Positions 44,825 through 54,224 of a stretch of DNA of 64,000 bases are shown in pieces. Below the pieces are notes generated by a model that was not told the DNA's origin, ran no database searches, and worked only from the letters and a program-made list of their open reading frames with translations. Each line of letters opens with the position of its first letter. Within the stretch, counting starts at the first letter, position 1. This DNA is from Sphingopyxis bauzanensis (GTDB lineage: Bacteria; Pseudomonadota; Alphaproteobacteria; Sphingomonadales; Sphingomonadaceae). A program made the position numbers and the translations under genes. The DNA is taken from contig NZ_NISK01000002.1 in the NCBI RefSeq assembly GCF_002205675.1, forward strand, positions 640,876 through 704,875, written 5' to 3'.

Positions 44825-45712
44825 TCAGCTCGCGGCGGCGGCTACGTCGCGGATCGCCGCAACGAAGCCGACGGGGTCATCCTCCTGAATGAAATGCCCG
44901 CCGCGCAGCGTGCGGTGGGTCATCCGCGCCGCGCCCGGCACACGTCCAGCGAACAACGCCTCGCCGCCGCGCGTGATCGGGTCGCCGTCGGAAAAGCAGC
45001 ACAGGAACGGGTTGTCGAACGCCTCCAGCGCGGCCCAGGCGCGCTTCTGGTCAGGCACTGCGACATTGTCGCCCAGCGGGACGAACGACGGAAAGACTCG
45101 CGCCGCGATCTTCGACGCGCGGGTCGGGAACGGCGCGTCATAAGCCGCGATCTCGGCCGCGCTCAATTCGCGCTTGGTGCCCGCCTTGACGATCTTGCCG
45201 ATCGGGAAGACCGGGCTGTACCGCGAAAAGGCACGCCAGATAGCGAAAGCGCGCGGCGCAGGCTGGCCCTCGGGCAATCCGCCATTCGACAGCGCGACCC
45301 CGGCGAAGCGTTCGGGCATTTCCGCAACCAGCCGGAGGCCGATCAGCGATCCCCAATCCTGACAGGCAAGGATGATGTTTCTAAGGTCAAGCGCCTCGAT
45401 CCATTGCCGCACCCACGCAACCTGCGCCGCATAGCTGTACGCCGCGCGATCCAGCGGCTTGTCCGACCGCCCGAAGCCGATCAGGTCGGGTGCGACAACG
45501 CGAAAGCACGCATCGACTGCGGGACCGATCATCTGGCGATAGAGATAGGCCCAAGTCGGTTCGCCGTGCAGCATGAGCACCGGCTGCGCGTCGCGCGGTC
45601 CTTCGTCGATATAATGAACGCGCAGGCCGCCCGCGATCTCGACGTAATTTGGCGCATAGGGCCAGTCGGGCAAATCCGCAAATCGATCGTCCGGCGTACG
45701 ATAAACGCGCAT
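44825..45712 (-). CDS. Haloalkane dehalogenase (alpha/beta-hydrolase)
   Basis: A 295-aa enzyme of the haloalkane dehalogenase family (DhlA/DhmA type). The family start VYRTPDDRFADLPDWP is clear. The halide-stabilising HGEPTW (about residue 49), the aspartate nucleophile in CQDWGS (about residue 117) and the catalytic histidine in GGHFIQEDDP are present. The physiological substrate is unknown; many such genes exist in bacteria never exposed to haloalkanes. The second of two adjacent ATGs (45712) has the better spacing from GGGGGAG. Confidence 0.88.
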   Translation of the reverse strand: MRVYRTPDDRFADLPDWPYAPNYVEIAGGLRVHYIDEGPRDAQPVLMLHGEPTWAYLYRQMIGPAVDACFRVVAPDLIGFGRSDKPLDRAAYSYAAQVAWVRQWIEALDLRNIILACQDWGSLIGLRLVAEMPERFAGVALSNGGLPEGQPAPRAFAIWRAFSRYSPVFPIGKIVKAGTKRELSAAEIAAYDAPFPTRASKIAARVFPSFVPLGDNVAVPDQKRAWAALEAFDNPFLCCFSDGDPITRGGEALFAGRVPGAARMTHRTLRGGHFIQEDDPVGFVAAIRDVAAAAS

Positions 45713-45788
45713 CATTTTCTCCCCCACCCATGGTCGCGGTCAGCTTAGGGGACTTCCGTTGCGACGCAAGCCGTGGCACCATCGCGCG

Positions 45789-46379
45789 ATGACCCGCCAC
45801 GTTCTCGTCTTCTATGGCAGCTATCGCCGCGACCGGCAGGGCATCAAGCTCGCGCATTGGCTCGTAAATGCGATCACCGCGCGCGGCGACAGCGCCGAAC
45901 TGATCGACGCCAAGGCGGTCGATCTGCCGATGCTCGACCGCATGTATAAGGAATATCCGAAGGGCGAGGCGCCGCCCGCGATGGAAGAACTCGCGGGCAA
46001 GATCCGAGCTGCCGATGGCTTTGTCTTTGTCACCGGCGAATATAACTGGGGGCCGCAGCCGGGGCTCAAGAATCTGACCGACCATTATCTCGAGGAATGG
46101 TTCTGGCGTCCCGCCGCGATCGCCTGTTATTCGGCCGGGCCGTTCGCGGGCGTGCGGGCGATGATGGGCTGGCGCGATACGCTCGGCGAGATGGGGATGG
46201 CGGTCACGTCATCGATCCTGCCCGTCGGGCGGATCGGCGGCGCCTTCGACGCCGATGGTCAGCCAACGGGCGACGACGGCGCGCGGCTGGTTAAAAGCTT
46301 CCCGCGCTTTGCCGATGATCTTAATTGGTGGATCGACGCCGCCAAGACGCAGCGCGCGAAGGTCGATCCGCCCTATTAG
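45789..46379 (+). CDS. NADPH-dependent FMN reductase family protein
   Basis: A 196-aa flavodoxin-like oxidoreductase. The phosphate loop is VFYGSYRRDRQGI near the N-terminus, and the flavin-contacting segment is VTGEYNWGPQPGLKNLTDHY near residue 80. This family reduces flavins, quinones or azo compounds with NAD(P)H. The start at 45789 (MTRHVLVFYG) removes 10 unsupported codons. It converges on the MFS gene with a 4-bp overlap. Confidence 0.88.
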   Translation: MTRHVLVFYGSYRRDRQGIKLAHWLVNAITARGDSAELIDAKAVDLPMLDRMYKEYPKGEAPPAMEELAGKIRAADGFVFVTGEYNWGPQPGLKNLTDHYLEEWFWRPAAIACYSAGPFAGVRAMMGWRDTLGEMGMAVTSSILPVGRIGGAFDADGQPTGDDGARLVKSFPRFADDLNWWIDAAKTQRAKVDPPY

Positions 46380-47692
46380 CCCGACTTCAGCTCGGCCTTC
46401 AGTCGGAGGCTGGCGCGCCAGAAGAAGAACGCCGGGATCAGCCCCAGCCACGCGGCACCGTACAGCACCCAGCGCACGCTTTCCTGCCCCGCGAGCGGTT
46501 GCAGCGCATCGGACAATACCCCGAACAAGAATGGCCCGAGGCCAAGCCCGATCAGATTCTGCCCGAACAACATAATCGACGCCGCGACCGCCCTCGCGCG
46601 CGGCTGGACCAGCCCCTGCACACAGCCATAGGCGGGGCCATAATAGGCCGAATTGAGGATCGTCGGAATGATCAGCATCGCCACCGCGACGCGCCAATCC
46701 TCCATATAATAGCCAAGGAACAGGATCGGCGCCGCGATCGCCATCCCGTAAGCGGGAAAGGTCAGCAGATGTTTCTTGTCACGCGGGCCATATTTGTCGG
46801 CCATCTTGCCACCGAGCCAGGTACCAAATGCCCCGGCCAGCCCGAGTACGACCGCCATCGACAGGCCTGCTTCGGTCGTCGACAGCCCGTGGCTGCGAAT
46901 GAAGAAGCTGATCGTCCAAAGCGCTTTACCGTAACCCAGCACAGCGACGACCGACGCCGCGATCAGGATATAGATGAAGGCGCGCGAGCTGAAAATTTCG
47001 CGTAGCGCTTCGCCGGTCGATAGTGGCACCACGGCGCGGGCCGTCGCGACCGCTTCTGCCGTCCGACTGTGCCTCGGCTCGCGCATGACGAACAGCACCA
47101 CTAGCGCCAGCAGGATGCCCGGCGCGCCGACCATCATCAGCGCAATACGCCAACCATAAAGGTCGTTGACCACCCCGCCGATGATCAGGCCGAGCAGCGA
47201 GCCGATCGGCACTCCAAGACCATAGAAGGCTATCGCCGACGAACGCTTTTCCGCTGGAACGCTATCGGAGATCAGCGAGTGCGCCGCGGGGGTGCAACCC
47301 GCCTCGCCAACCCCGACCCCGACGCGCGCGAGCAGTAGCTGAACGAAATTCTGCGCCAGCCCGCACACCGCGGTCATCGCCGACCAGATCGCCAGTGAAA
47401 TGGCGATGAGCCGCACCCGGTTGGTGCCGTCCTTGTCGGCGTAACGCGCAATGGGAATGCCAAGCAGTGCGTAGAAGACCGCAAACGCCGGCCCCGCCAG
47501 CAGCCCGAGCTGGGTGTCCGAAAGCCCGAGCTCGGCCTTGATCGGTTCGGCGAGGATGTTGACGATCTGCCGGTCGAGGAAATTGAAGATATAAACGATC
47601 AGCAGGATCCACAGCATCGTCCGCGTCTGCGCGGAAACGCCATCGGCTGATGGCAGGGCGACACCGGTGGCGAGGGCAGGCTTTTCGTTCAT
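46376..47692 (-). CDS. MFS transporter, spinster-like
   Basis: A 438-aa, 12-helix major-facilitator protein of the type common in sphingomonads and annotated spinster-like. FNFLDRQIVNILAEPIKAEL lies in helix 1, IARYADKDGTNRVRL in the helix 2-3 loop, and GVGEAGCTPAAHSLISD in helix 4. The substrate is unknown; relatives are often found near catabolic genes for aromatics or sterols. GGGAGA lies five bases before the ATG. Confidence 0.9.
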   Translation of the reverse strand: MNEKPALATGVALPSADGVSAQTRTMLWILLIVYIFNFLDRQIVNILAEPIKAELGLSDTQLGLLAGPAFAVFYALLGIPIARYADKDGTNRVRLIAISLAIWSAMTAVCGLAQNFVQLLLARVGVGVGEAGCTPAAHSLISDSVPAEKRSSAIAFYGLGVPIGSLLGLIIGGVVNDLYGWRIALMMVGAPGILLALVVLFVMREPRHSRTAEAVATARAVVPLSTGEALREIFSSRAFIYILIAASVVAVLGYGKALWTISFFIRSHGLSTTEAGLSMAVVLGLAGAFGTWLGGKMADKYGPRDKKHLLTFPAYGMAIAAPILFLGYYMEDWRVAVAMLIIPTILNSAYYGPAYGCVQGLVQPRARAVAASIMLFGQNLIGLGLGPFLFGVLSDALQPLAGQESVRWVLYGAAWLGLIPAFFFWRASLRLKAELKSG

Positions 47693-47803
47693 ATCATTCT
47701 CCCGCGCTCATGGGAGCAGACCGGGGGGATCGGTGTCAACGCCGTTGCGGCATCCCGAAAATCGCCGCTTGCAATTGCCGCTACGGCTGGCAGCGTGTTG
47801 CCC

Positions 47804-49378
47804 ATGCAAAAACTTTCGCTGCTCGCCGCCTCCGCCCTGCTTGCCATCGCGCCCGCGCTGGCAATGCCGCCGCCGCTGCCCCCAGTCGAGGGCAAGGATG
47901 CCGCGACGTTGCAGGCTGAGATGACCGAGCGGCGGATCAACAGCGACGTCATCACCGCGACCTATCTCGACCGCATCCGCACGCTCGACGATAATGGGCC
48001 GAAACTGAATGCCGTCATCGCGACCTTTCCCGATGCAACGAGCCGGGCGCATGCGCTGGACCTCGAACGTCAAGCCGGGCGCGTGCGCGGACCGCTCCAC
48101 GGCATCCCGATCCTGATCAAGGACAATATCGAGGCCAAGGGGCCGGTGCCGACGACCGCCGGATCACTGGCGCTGCAAGACAATGTCACGAACCGCGACG
48201 CGCCCCTGGTGGCGCGGTTGCGCGACGCCGGGGCGGTCATCCTGGGCAAGACCAACCTCAGCGAATGGGCAAATATCCGCTCGAACAATTCGACCAGCGG
48301 GTGGAGCGCCGTTGGCGGATTGGCGAAAAATCCGCACGCGCTCGATCGCAACACCTGTGGTTCGTCGGCAGGCAGCGGCGCCGCCACCGCGGCGAGCCTC
48401 GCGCCGATCACCATCGGTACCGAAACCGACGGATCGATCACCTGCCCCGCCGGGGTCAATGGCGTTGTGGGCTTCAAGCCTACGGTTGGCCTGGTTAGCC
48501 GCACGCATATCGTGCCGATCAGCCACAGCCAGGATACCGCCGGGCCGATGACCCTGACCGTGCGCGATGCTGCGGCGGTGATGACGGTGATCGCGGGCAG
48601 CGACCCCGCCGATCAAGCGACCGCCGAAGCCGACGCGCGCAAGGTCGACTATGCCGCCGCGCTGTCGCCCGAAGCACTCAAAGGCAAGCGTGTCGGCGTG
48701 CTGCGCGACCGCATCGGCGACCGCATCGACATCGCCGCGCTGTTCGATGCAGCGCTCAAACAGATGACCGACCTGGGCGCGACGGTGGTCGAGATCGCCG
48801 ACAGTCGCAAAGGGCTGGAAGAGCTGGGCGCGGCCGAATTTGAAGTGCTGATGACCGAGCTTAAGGCCGACATCGCAACTTATCTCGCGAGCCTCCCCGC
48901 CAAGGATGGTCCCAAAACGCTTGCCGACCTGATCGCTTTCAACAAGGCGAATCCCGCCGAACTGCAATGGTTCGACCAGTCGCTGTTCGAGCTGGCGGAA
49001 AGCAAGGGCGGGTTAGACAGCCCCGATTATGCGACGGCGCGCGACAAGGCGGCGCGGCTCGCCGGACCTGAGGGCATCAACCGGCTGATGAAAGAGCATG
49101 ACGTTGACCTGCTCGTTGGCGTGACCAACGGTCCCGCATGGACGAGCGACCTCGTGAACGGAGATCACTACACCGGTCCCAGCGCCAGCCAGCTTCCCGC
49201 GGTTGCCGGCTATCCGCATCTGACCGTCCCGATGGGGGCAGTGCAGGGACTGCCCATCGGCGTGTCATTCATCGGCAGGAAATGGGCCGATGCTGAGGTG
49301 TTGGCAGCGGGTTATGCCTATGAGCAGGCGAGCCGGAAACGGGTGACGCCAACGTATCTGGTTGGTGTGGCGCATTAA
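47804..49378 (+). CDS. Exported amidase (amidase signature family)
   Basis: A 524-aa amidase with an N-terminal signal peptide (LSLLAASALLAIAPALAM). The Ser-Ser-Lys triad is present: lysine in LIKDNIEAKG (about residue 105), the first serine in CGSSAGSGAAT and the nucleophile serine in TDGSITCPAG (about residue 210). A periplasmic role in hydrolysing amides or peptides is expected. The ATG at 47804 is chosen over a GTG three codons earlier. Confidence 0.93.
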   Translation: MQKLSLLAASALLAIAPALAMPPPLPPVEGKDAATLQAEMTERRINSDVITATYLDRIRTLDDNGPKLNAVIATFPDATSRAHALDLERQAGRVRGPLHGIPILIKDNIEAKGPVPTTAGSLALQDNVTNRDAPLVARLRDAGAVILGKTNLSEWANIRSNNSTSGWSAVGGLAKNPHALDRNTCGSSAGSGAATAASLAPITIGTETDGSITCPAGVNGVVGFKPTVGLVSRTHIVPISHSQDTAGPMTLTVRDAAAVMTVIAGSDPADQATAEADARKVDYAAALSPEALKGKRVGVLRDRIGDRIDIAALFDAALKQMTDLGATVVEIADSRKGLEELGAAEFEVLMTELKADIATYLASLPAKDGPKTLADLIAFNKANPAELQWFDQSLFELAESKGGLDSPDYATARDKAARLAGPEGINRLMKEHDVDLLVGVTNGPAWTSDLVNGDHYTGPSASQLPAVAGYPHLTVPMGAVQGLPIGVSFIGRKWADAEVLAAGYAYEQASRKRVTPTYLVGVAH

Positions 49379-49380
49379 TT

Positions 49381-49524
49381 CTCCCTGTCGCGCAGCGATG
49401 GGGAGGCGGCAGCGCGAAGCGCTGAAGGAGGGGCCATGGCGCTACCGTCGCCGCCCCTCCACCACTTCGGTCCCGCTCGCGCTCCGCGCCGTCTGCGACA
49501 CCCCCATGGCTTCGTCACAGGGAG
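49381..49524. repeat. REP-like palindromic element, CTCCCTGT type (copy 2)
   Basis: Related to 35735-35868: starts CTCCCTGT and ends ACAGGGAG, with inner AGGAGGGGCC / GCCCCTCCACCAC. It sits between convergent genes, two bases after the amidase stop. Confidence 0.75.
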
Positions 49525-49531
49525 GATCGCG

Positions 49532-50011
49532 TCACCGTTTATCCCGCCGCCGCTGCCAGCCCATCTCTTCGAGCTCAAGCAGTTCCATCGGAACATGGAT
49601 GGTGCGGATCGCTAACCGCACCTCAATCAAGAACAGCACCAGCGACACCAGCAGCAGCAACATGGCGAGCGCGAAAACCCAAGCTGCGGCCAATCCCAGA
49701 TTGAACCCGGCAAAGGCCTGCGCAAACAACAGCGCGACCAGGAAACACACGACGATGCCGCACGCGACCGCGGCCGCGATCGAATTGTTGATCACGTCGA
49801 TGCGGCGATCGACGACGCGCAATTCGGCGACGATGCGCTCATGATCCTGCCCCTCGGTCTGGGCCCAGCGCTCCATCAGGACGCGCGACCGATCGATGAC
49901 GCGCGCCAGCCGCCCGGTGAAGACGTTGAGCAGACTGCCCGTTGCGACGAGTAGGAACACCGGGGTGACCGACAGCTGGATCGTCTCGGCGATCATCGCC
50001 GAGCCGGTCAT
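49532..50011 (-). CDS. DUF2721 family membrane protein
   Basis: A 159-aa protein with an N-terminal helix, the family segment LLNVFTGRLARVIDRSRVL, a charged cytoplasmic helix, and two C-terminal helices. DUF2721 proteins are of unknown function. The ATG at 50011 has GAGGG upstream and overlaps the end of the aminotransferase gene region, so the two are probably co-translated. The frame opens far upstream, inside that gene. Confidence 0.85.
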   Translation of the reverse strand: MTGSAMIAETIQLSVTPVFLLVATGSLLNVFTGRLARVIDRSRVLMERWAQTEGQDHERIVAELRVVDRRIDVINNSIAAAVACGIVVCFLVALLFAQAFAGFNLGLAAAWVFALAMLLLLVSLVLFLIEVRLAIRTIHVPMELLELEEMGWQRRRDKR

Positions 50012-50013
50012 GC

Positions 50014-51234
50014 TCATCCCTCGCCGCCCGCCGCGACCGACGGCGTGTTGACGCCGTGCATCGATAGGAATTTGCGGACATTGCGCGCGGCCTGACGAAT
50101 GCGCTGCTCGTTCTCGACCATCGCGATGCGGACATAGCCCTCGCCATCCTCGCCATAGCCAACCCCGGGCGCGACCGCGACCTTGGCATGGATCAGCATC
50201 TGTTTCGAAAACTCCAGACTGCCCATCTCTTTGAGCGCGGGCGGCAGCGGCGCCCAGGCGAACATCGATGCCTTGGGGCTCGGAATGTCCCAGCCCGCAC
50301 GGCCAAAGCTCTCGACCATAACGTCGCGACGCTTTTGATACAGTTCGCGATTGCGTGCGACGATATCCTGCGGCCCGTTGAGCGCCGCGCACGCCGCGGC
50401 CTGGATCGGGGTGAAAGCGCCATAATCGAGGTAAGATTTAACCCGCGTCATCGCCGCGATGAGCCGCTTGTTGCCGACCGCAAAGCCCATGCGCCAGCCC
50501 GCCATCGAATATGTTTTCGACATCGAGGTGAATTCAACCGCAACATCCTTCGCGCCCGGCACCTGCAGGATCGAAGGGGTCGGGTTGCCGTCGTAATAGA
50601 GTTCGGAATAGGCCAGGTCGGACAGCACCCAGACCTTGTTCTCCTTCGCCCACGCAACCAACCGCTCGTAGAAAGCGAGGTCCACCGCCTCGGCGGTCGG
50701 GTTCGAAGGATAATTGACCACCAGGATCGACGGGCGTGGCACCGTGAACGCCATTGCACGGTCGAGCGCGCGCCAATAATTCTCATCAGGCGTCGTCGGA
50801 ACGCTGCGGATCGTCGCCCCTGCGATGATGAAGCCGAAGGTGTGGATGGGGTAGCTGGGGTTCGGCGCAAGCACGACGTCGCCCGGGCCGGTGATCGCGG
50901 TCGCGAGACTCGCGAGCCCTTCCTTCGACCCCATCGTCACGACGACCTCGCTCTCGGGATCGAGCTCGACGTTGAACCGGCGCGCGTAATAATTTGCCTG
51001 CGCCTTGCGGAGACCCGGAATCCCCTTCGACTGCGAATAGCCGTGGGCGTCGGGCTTCATTGCGACTTCGCACAATTTTTCGATCACATGCTGCGGCGGC
51101 GGCAGGTCGGGGTTGCCCATCCCCAGGTCGATGATGTCTTCTCCCGCGGCGCGGGCGGCCGCACGCATCGCATTGACTTCGGCGATGACATAGGGCGGCA
51201 GGCGCTTGATGCGATAGAATTCATCTTCGGACAT
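50014..51234 (-). CDS. alaC: Class I/II aminotransferase, AlaC / LL-diaminopimelate aminotransferase type
   Basis: A 406-aa fold-type I PLP aminotransferase. IIDLGMGNPDLPPP at the substrate-binding start, NYPSNPTAEAV, and the PLP lysine in TSMSKTYSMAGWRMGF (about residue 240) are all typical. Closest by pattern to AlaC, a glutamate-pyruvate aminotransferase; sequence alone does not separate this from diaminopimelate aminotransferases. It is upstream of the DUF2721 gene and divergent from phaC, 112 bp away. Confidence 0.88.
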   Translation of the reverse strand: MSEDEFYRIKRLPPYVIAEVNAMRAAARAAGEDIIDLGMGNPDLPPPQHVIEKLCEVAMKPDAHGYSQSKGIPGLRKAQANYYARRFNVELDPESEVVVTMGSKEGLASLATAITGPGDVVLAPNPSYPIHTFGFIIAGATIRSVPTTPDENYWRALDRAMAFTVPRPSILVVNYPSNPTAEAVDLAFYERLVAWAKENKVWVLSDLAYSELYYDGNPTPSILQVPGAKDVAVEFTSMSKTYSMAGWRMGFAVGNKRLIAAMTRVKSYLDYGAFTPIQAAACAALNGPQDIVARNRELYQKRRDVMVESFGRAGWDIPSPKASMFAWAPLPPALKEMGSLEFSKQMLIHAKVAVAPGVGYGEDGEGYVRIAMVENEQRIRQAARNVRKFLSMHGVNTPSVAAGGEG

Positions 51235-51346
51235 GGGAAACTAGAACAACTCCTTTTCGTTATCGGATATAAGTGCGAACGGCGCCTCGCCAGCCGCACC
51301 GCGGCTTGTTATAGGCTTCTATTCGCACTGACCAGCAGGAACGAGC

Positions 51347-53122
51347 ATGAGCGACGCAGACAAAAGCGACACGACCGACGTTCCCAACCCCTTCCTGCCG
51401 TCGCCCGATGACATACAGCATTGGGCGAGCGTGATCGGGCGCGCGCAGCAGATGATGCTCGAATATGCGCTGAGTCAGACCAATGACGGCAAGACCACCG
51501 CCACAGTAATGTTCGATCCCTCAACATGGCTCGAAAACCCGGCGACCCAGATGTGGGCGCAACAGTCGTCGAAGATGTGGGATCAAGGGGTCGCCTTCTG
51601 GACCTCGCTCGCGACCCTGAACCCGATGACCCCGCCCGCGCCGGACACCGCGACCAAAGACCGCCGTTTTGCCGACCCCGACTGGGCGTCGAACCCGGTG
51701 TTCGCGATGATCCGCCAGACCTACGGCCTGCTCACCGAACAGATGCTCGCAACGACGCGCCAACTCGACGGACTCGATCCTGCAGCGCGCGCGAAGATGG
51801 AATTCGCTGCAAAGAGCATCGCCGATGCGATGGCGCCGACCAACCTCGCGCTCACCAATCCCGAAGTCATCAAGCGCGCCGTCGAAACGCGGGGCGAAAG
51901 CCTACTCAAGGGCTTGCAGCATATGCTCACCGACCTGTCGCGCGGACAGCTAAGCCATGTCGATCCCGACGCGTTCGAGGTCGGGGTCAATATCGCAACG
52001 ACGCCCGGCAAGGTAATCCACGAGACCGAGCTCTATCAGCTGATCCAATATACGCCGACGACCAAAGAGGTGCTCAGAGTTCCGCTGCTGATCTTCCCCC
52101 CATGGATCAACCGCTTTTATATTCTCGACCTCAATCCCGCCAAAAGCTTCGTGGCCTGGGCGGTCGAACAGGGATTGTCGGTATTCATGGTGTCGTGGAA
52201 ATCGGCCGACGCGTCGATGAAGGACGTCGTGTGGGACGATTATATCGCGGCGCAGATCGACGCGATCGACACGGTGCGCGCGGCGCTCGATGTCCCCGCG
52301 GTCCATACAATCGGTTATTGCGTAGCGGGGACCACGCTCGCTGCGACGCTCGCGATCCTGGCGGCGAAGGGCGAGGCCGAGCGGGTGAAGTCGGTCACCT
52401 TCTTCACCGCGCAGGTCGATTTCGAACAGGCCGGCGACCTCAAGATGTTCGTCGACGACAGCTATCTGGCATTGCTCGAACAGCTTTCGGCGCCCGGCTA
52501 CCTCGACGGCCGCTATATGGCCGCCACCTTCAACAGCCTGCGCGGGCGCGACCTGATCTGGAATTATGTCGTCAGCAATTACCTGCTCGGCAACGACTAT
52601 CCACCATTCGACTTGCTCTACTGGAACGGCGACACGACCAACCTGCCCGCGAAGTGGCATCGGCAATATCTGCTCGACCTGTACCGCGATAACCGCATGG
52701 TCATTCCGAACAGCCTGTCGGCGTGCGGCACGCCGATCGACCTAAGGAAAATCGAGACGCCGGCGTATATCCAGGCGGGGCGCGAAGATCATATCGCGCC
52801 GCTCGCCAGCGTGTGGCGGCTGATGAACAATTTGTCCGGCCCCAAAACCTTCCTGCTTGCCGGTTCGGGCCATATCGCCGGGGTCGTCAACCCGCCCGCC
52901 GCAGGCAAATATCAATATTGGACCGGTGACAGCAAAGCCGCGACGCTCGACGAATTTGTTGCCAGCGCCAGCGAGACCAAGGGCAGCTGGTGGCCGCACT
53001 GGATCGACTGGATTTCGGCGCAGGATGACAAAAGAATCGCAGTCAAAGGTGCCCGGATCCCCGGAAAAGGGGCCAAAAAGGCGATCGAGGACGCGCCTGG
53101 CCGCTATGTCAAACAGCGGTAA
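51347..53122 (+). CDS. phaC: Class I poly(3-hydroxyalkanoate) synthase
   Basis: A 591-aa synthase that polymerises hydroxyacyl-CoA on storage granules. The lipase-like box is GYCVAGTTLA, with the active cysteine at about residue 325. The catalytic Asp lies in AGREDHIAP and His in GSGHIAGVVNPP near residue 510. Length and sequence fit class I (short-chain monomers, no PhaE/PhaR subunit). Followed by the phasin gene, which has its own promoter. Confidence 0.96.
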   Translation: MSDADKSDTTDVPNPFLPSPDDIQHWASVIGRAQQMMLEYALSQTNDGKTTATVMFDPSTWLENPATQMWAQQSSKMWDQGVAFWTSLATLNPMTPPAPDTATKDRRFADPDWASNPVFAMIRQTYGLLTEQMLATTRQLDGLDPAARAKMEFAAKSIADAMAPTNLALTNPEVIKRAVETRGESLLKGLQHMLTDLSRGQLSHVDPDAFEVGVNIATTPGKVIHETELYQLIQYTPTTKEVLRVPLLIFPPWINRFYILDLNPAKSFVAWAVEQGLSVFMVSWKSADASMKDVVWDDYIAAQIDAIDTVRAALDVPAVHTIGYCVAGTTLAATLAILAAKGEAERVKSVTFFTAQVDFEQAGDLKMFVDDSYLALLEQLSAPGYLDGRYMAATFNSLRGRDLIWNYVVSNYLLGNDYPPFDLLYWNGDTTNLPAKWHRQYLLDLYRDNRMVIPNSLSACGTPIDLRKIETPAYIQAGREDHIAPLASVWRLMNNLSGPKTFLLAGSGHIAGVVNPPAAGKYQYWTGDSKAATLDEFVASASETKGSWWPHWIDWISAQDDKRIAVKGARIPGKGAKKAIEDAPGRYVKQR

Positions 53123-53165
53123 TATCTAGCGATTATCCAGCCTTTGGGCGGCGATGAGAATTTTT

Positions 53166-53227
53166 TTGTGCGCTGCACAAAATAAACTTGAAATCGCCGA
53201 ACCACTCCTATATTGTGCACTGCAACA
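53166..53227 (+). promoter_or_regulatory. Phasin promoter with two PhaR-like operators
   Basis: Site 1 at 53166-53180 is a perfect dyad TTGTGC-GCT-GCACAA. Site 2 at 53213-53227 (TTGTGCACTGCAACA) is a close variant. Between them TTGAAA (53188-53193) and TATTGT (53211-53216), 17 bases apart, make a fair -35/-10 pair, with site 2 touching the -10. Dyads of the TGCNNTGCA kind are the binding sites of PhaR, the repressor that leaves phasin promoters when PHA granules form. PhaR itself is not in this window. Confidence 0.65.
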
Positions 53228-53243
53228 TAAAGGAGTTTTACCC

Positions 53244-53987
53244 ATGGCTACCAAGATGGATAGTGCCGAAAAGGCTTTCGAAGCCGCGACGCTGGAAACC
53301 GCCGCCAAGCCGGTGGAAGCTCCGGCTGCCCCTGCCGTTGTCGCTGCACCCGCAGCGGTAAAGGCTGCGGCCCCTGCCAAGATCAAGACGGTTAAGGCAA
53401 AAGCCAAGCCGGCCGCGAAAAAGGCTGCTGCTCCGAAGGCAGTTGCCAAGAAGGTCGCCCCCAAGAAGGCGACCGTGAAGAAAATTGCCCCCAAGGCCGC
53501 ACCGAAGCCGGTTGCTGCCGTCAGCAAAGGAATCAAGACCATGAACGACACCGTCAAGAAGTTCGCCGACGAAGCGAAGACCCGCACCGAAGCCCTGACC
53601 GCCGACTTCAACGAGAAGGCCAAGGAAGCGATGAGCAAGACCAGCAAGCTGGCCGAAGAAGCTGTCGAATTCAACAAGGCGAACATCGAAGCGATGGTCG
53701 AAGCCGGCAAGATCGCTGCCAAGAACATGGAAGTTCTGGGCCAGGAAGGCGTGACCTTCGCTCGCAAGAGCTTTGAAGACACGACCGCTGCACTGAAGGG
53801 CTACACCTCGGTCAAGTCGCCGACCGAATTCTTCAAGCTCTATGCCGAAAACAGCAAGAAGGCGTTCGACGCCGCCGTTGCTCAGACCTCGAAGACCAGC
53901 GAGCTGGTCGTCAAGATGGCCAACGACAGCTTCGCGCCGATCTCGAACCGCGTTTCGGTGATCACTTCGAAGATGAAGGCCGCTTAA
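53244..53987 (+). CDS. phaP: Phasin with Lys/Ala/Pro-rich N-terminal domain
   Basis: A 247-aa granule-coat protein. Residues about 125-240 form the helical phasin_2 domain (MNDTVKKFADEAKTRTEALT and onward), which covers PHA granules. Residues about 20-120 are low-complexity Ala/Lys/Pro repeats (KKAAAPKAVAKKVAPKKATV), resembling histone H1 tails and the DNA-binding part of Pseudomonas PhaF. The start at 53244 has AAGGAG eight bases upstream. A strong intrinsic terminator follows. Confidence 0.92.
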   Translation: MATKMDSAEKAFEAATLETAAKPVEAPAAPAVVAAPAAVKAAAPAKIKTVKAKAKPAAKKAAAPKAVAKKVAPKKATVKKIAPKAAPKPVAAVSKGIKTMNDTVKKFADEAKTRTEALTADFNEKAKEAMSKTSKLAEEAVEFNKANIEAMVEAGKIAAKNMEVLGQEGVTFARKSFEDTTAALKGYTSVKSPTEFFKLYAENSKKAFDAAVAQTSKTSELVVKMANDSFAPISNRVSVITSKMKAA

Positions 53988-54053
53988 GGCGCCTTTACCT
54001 TCCGTCGGCGCGGGCACTTCCCCCTCCCTCCGCGCCTGCACCGACACTCTCAA

Positions 54054-54092
54054 GACCGCTCGCTTCCCATGGAAGCGGGCGGTTCTTGTTTT
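54054..54092 (+). terminator. Intrinsic terminator of the phasin gene
   Basis: A 12- to 13-bp stem (ACCGCTCGCTTCC paired with GGAAGCGGGCGGT, one G-T wobble) with a three-base loop, followed by TCTTGTTTT. It is 67 bp after the phasin stop and upstream of clpS. Confidence 0.82.
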
Positions 54093-54224
54093 GGTGCAAC
54101 CGGCCGATCGCGGCTGGCGAACAAGAGGTTAAAAACCGCGTGCACGCCCCTTGCGCTTCGCCCGCGGCTTGCGATATTCCTGCTCATGATGCTTTCAGTT
54201 TCCACCCTCCATCCGATCCGCGCC

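Noticed and set aside
50188..51411. 407-codon plus-strand frame opposite the AlaC-type aminotransferase
   Set aside because: Antisense shadow, Arg-rich, no domain, and it would run through the phaC promoter.
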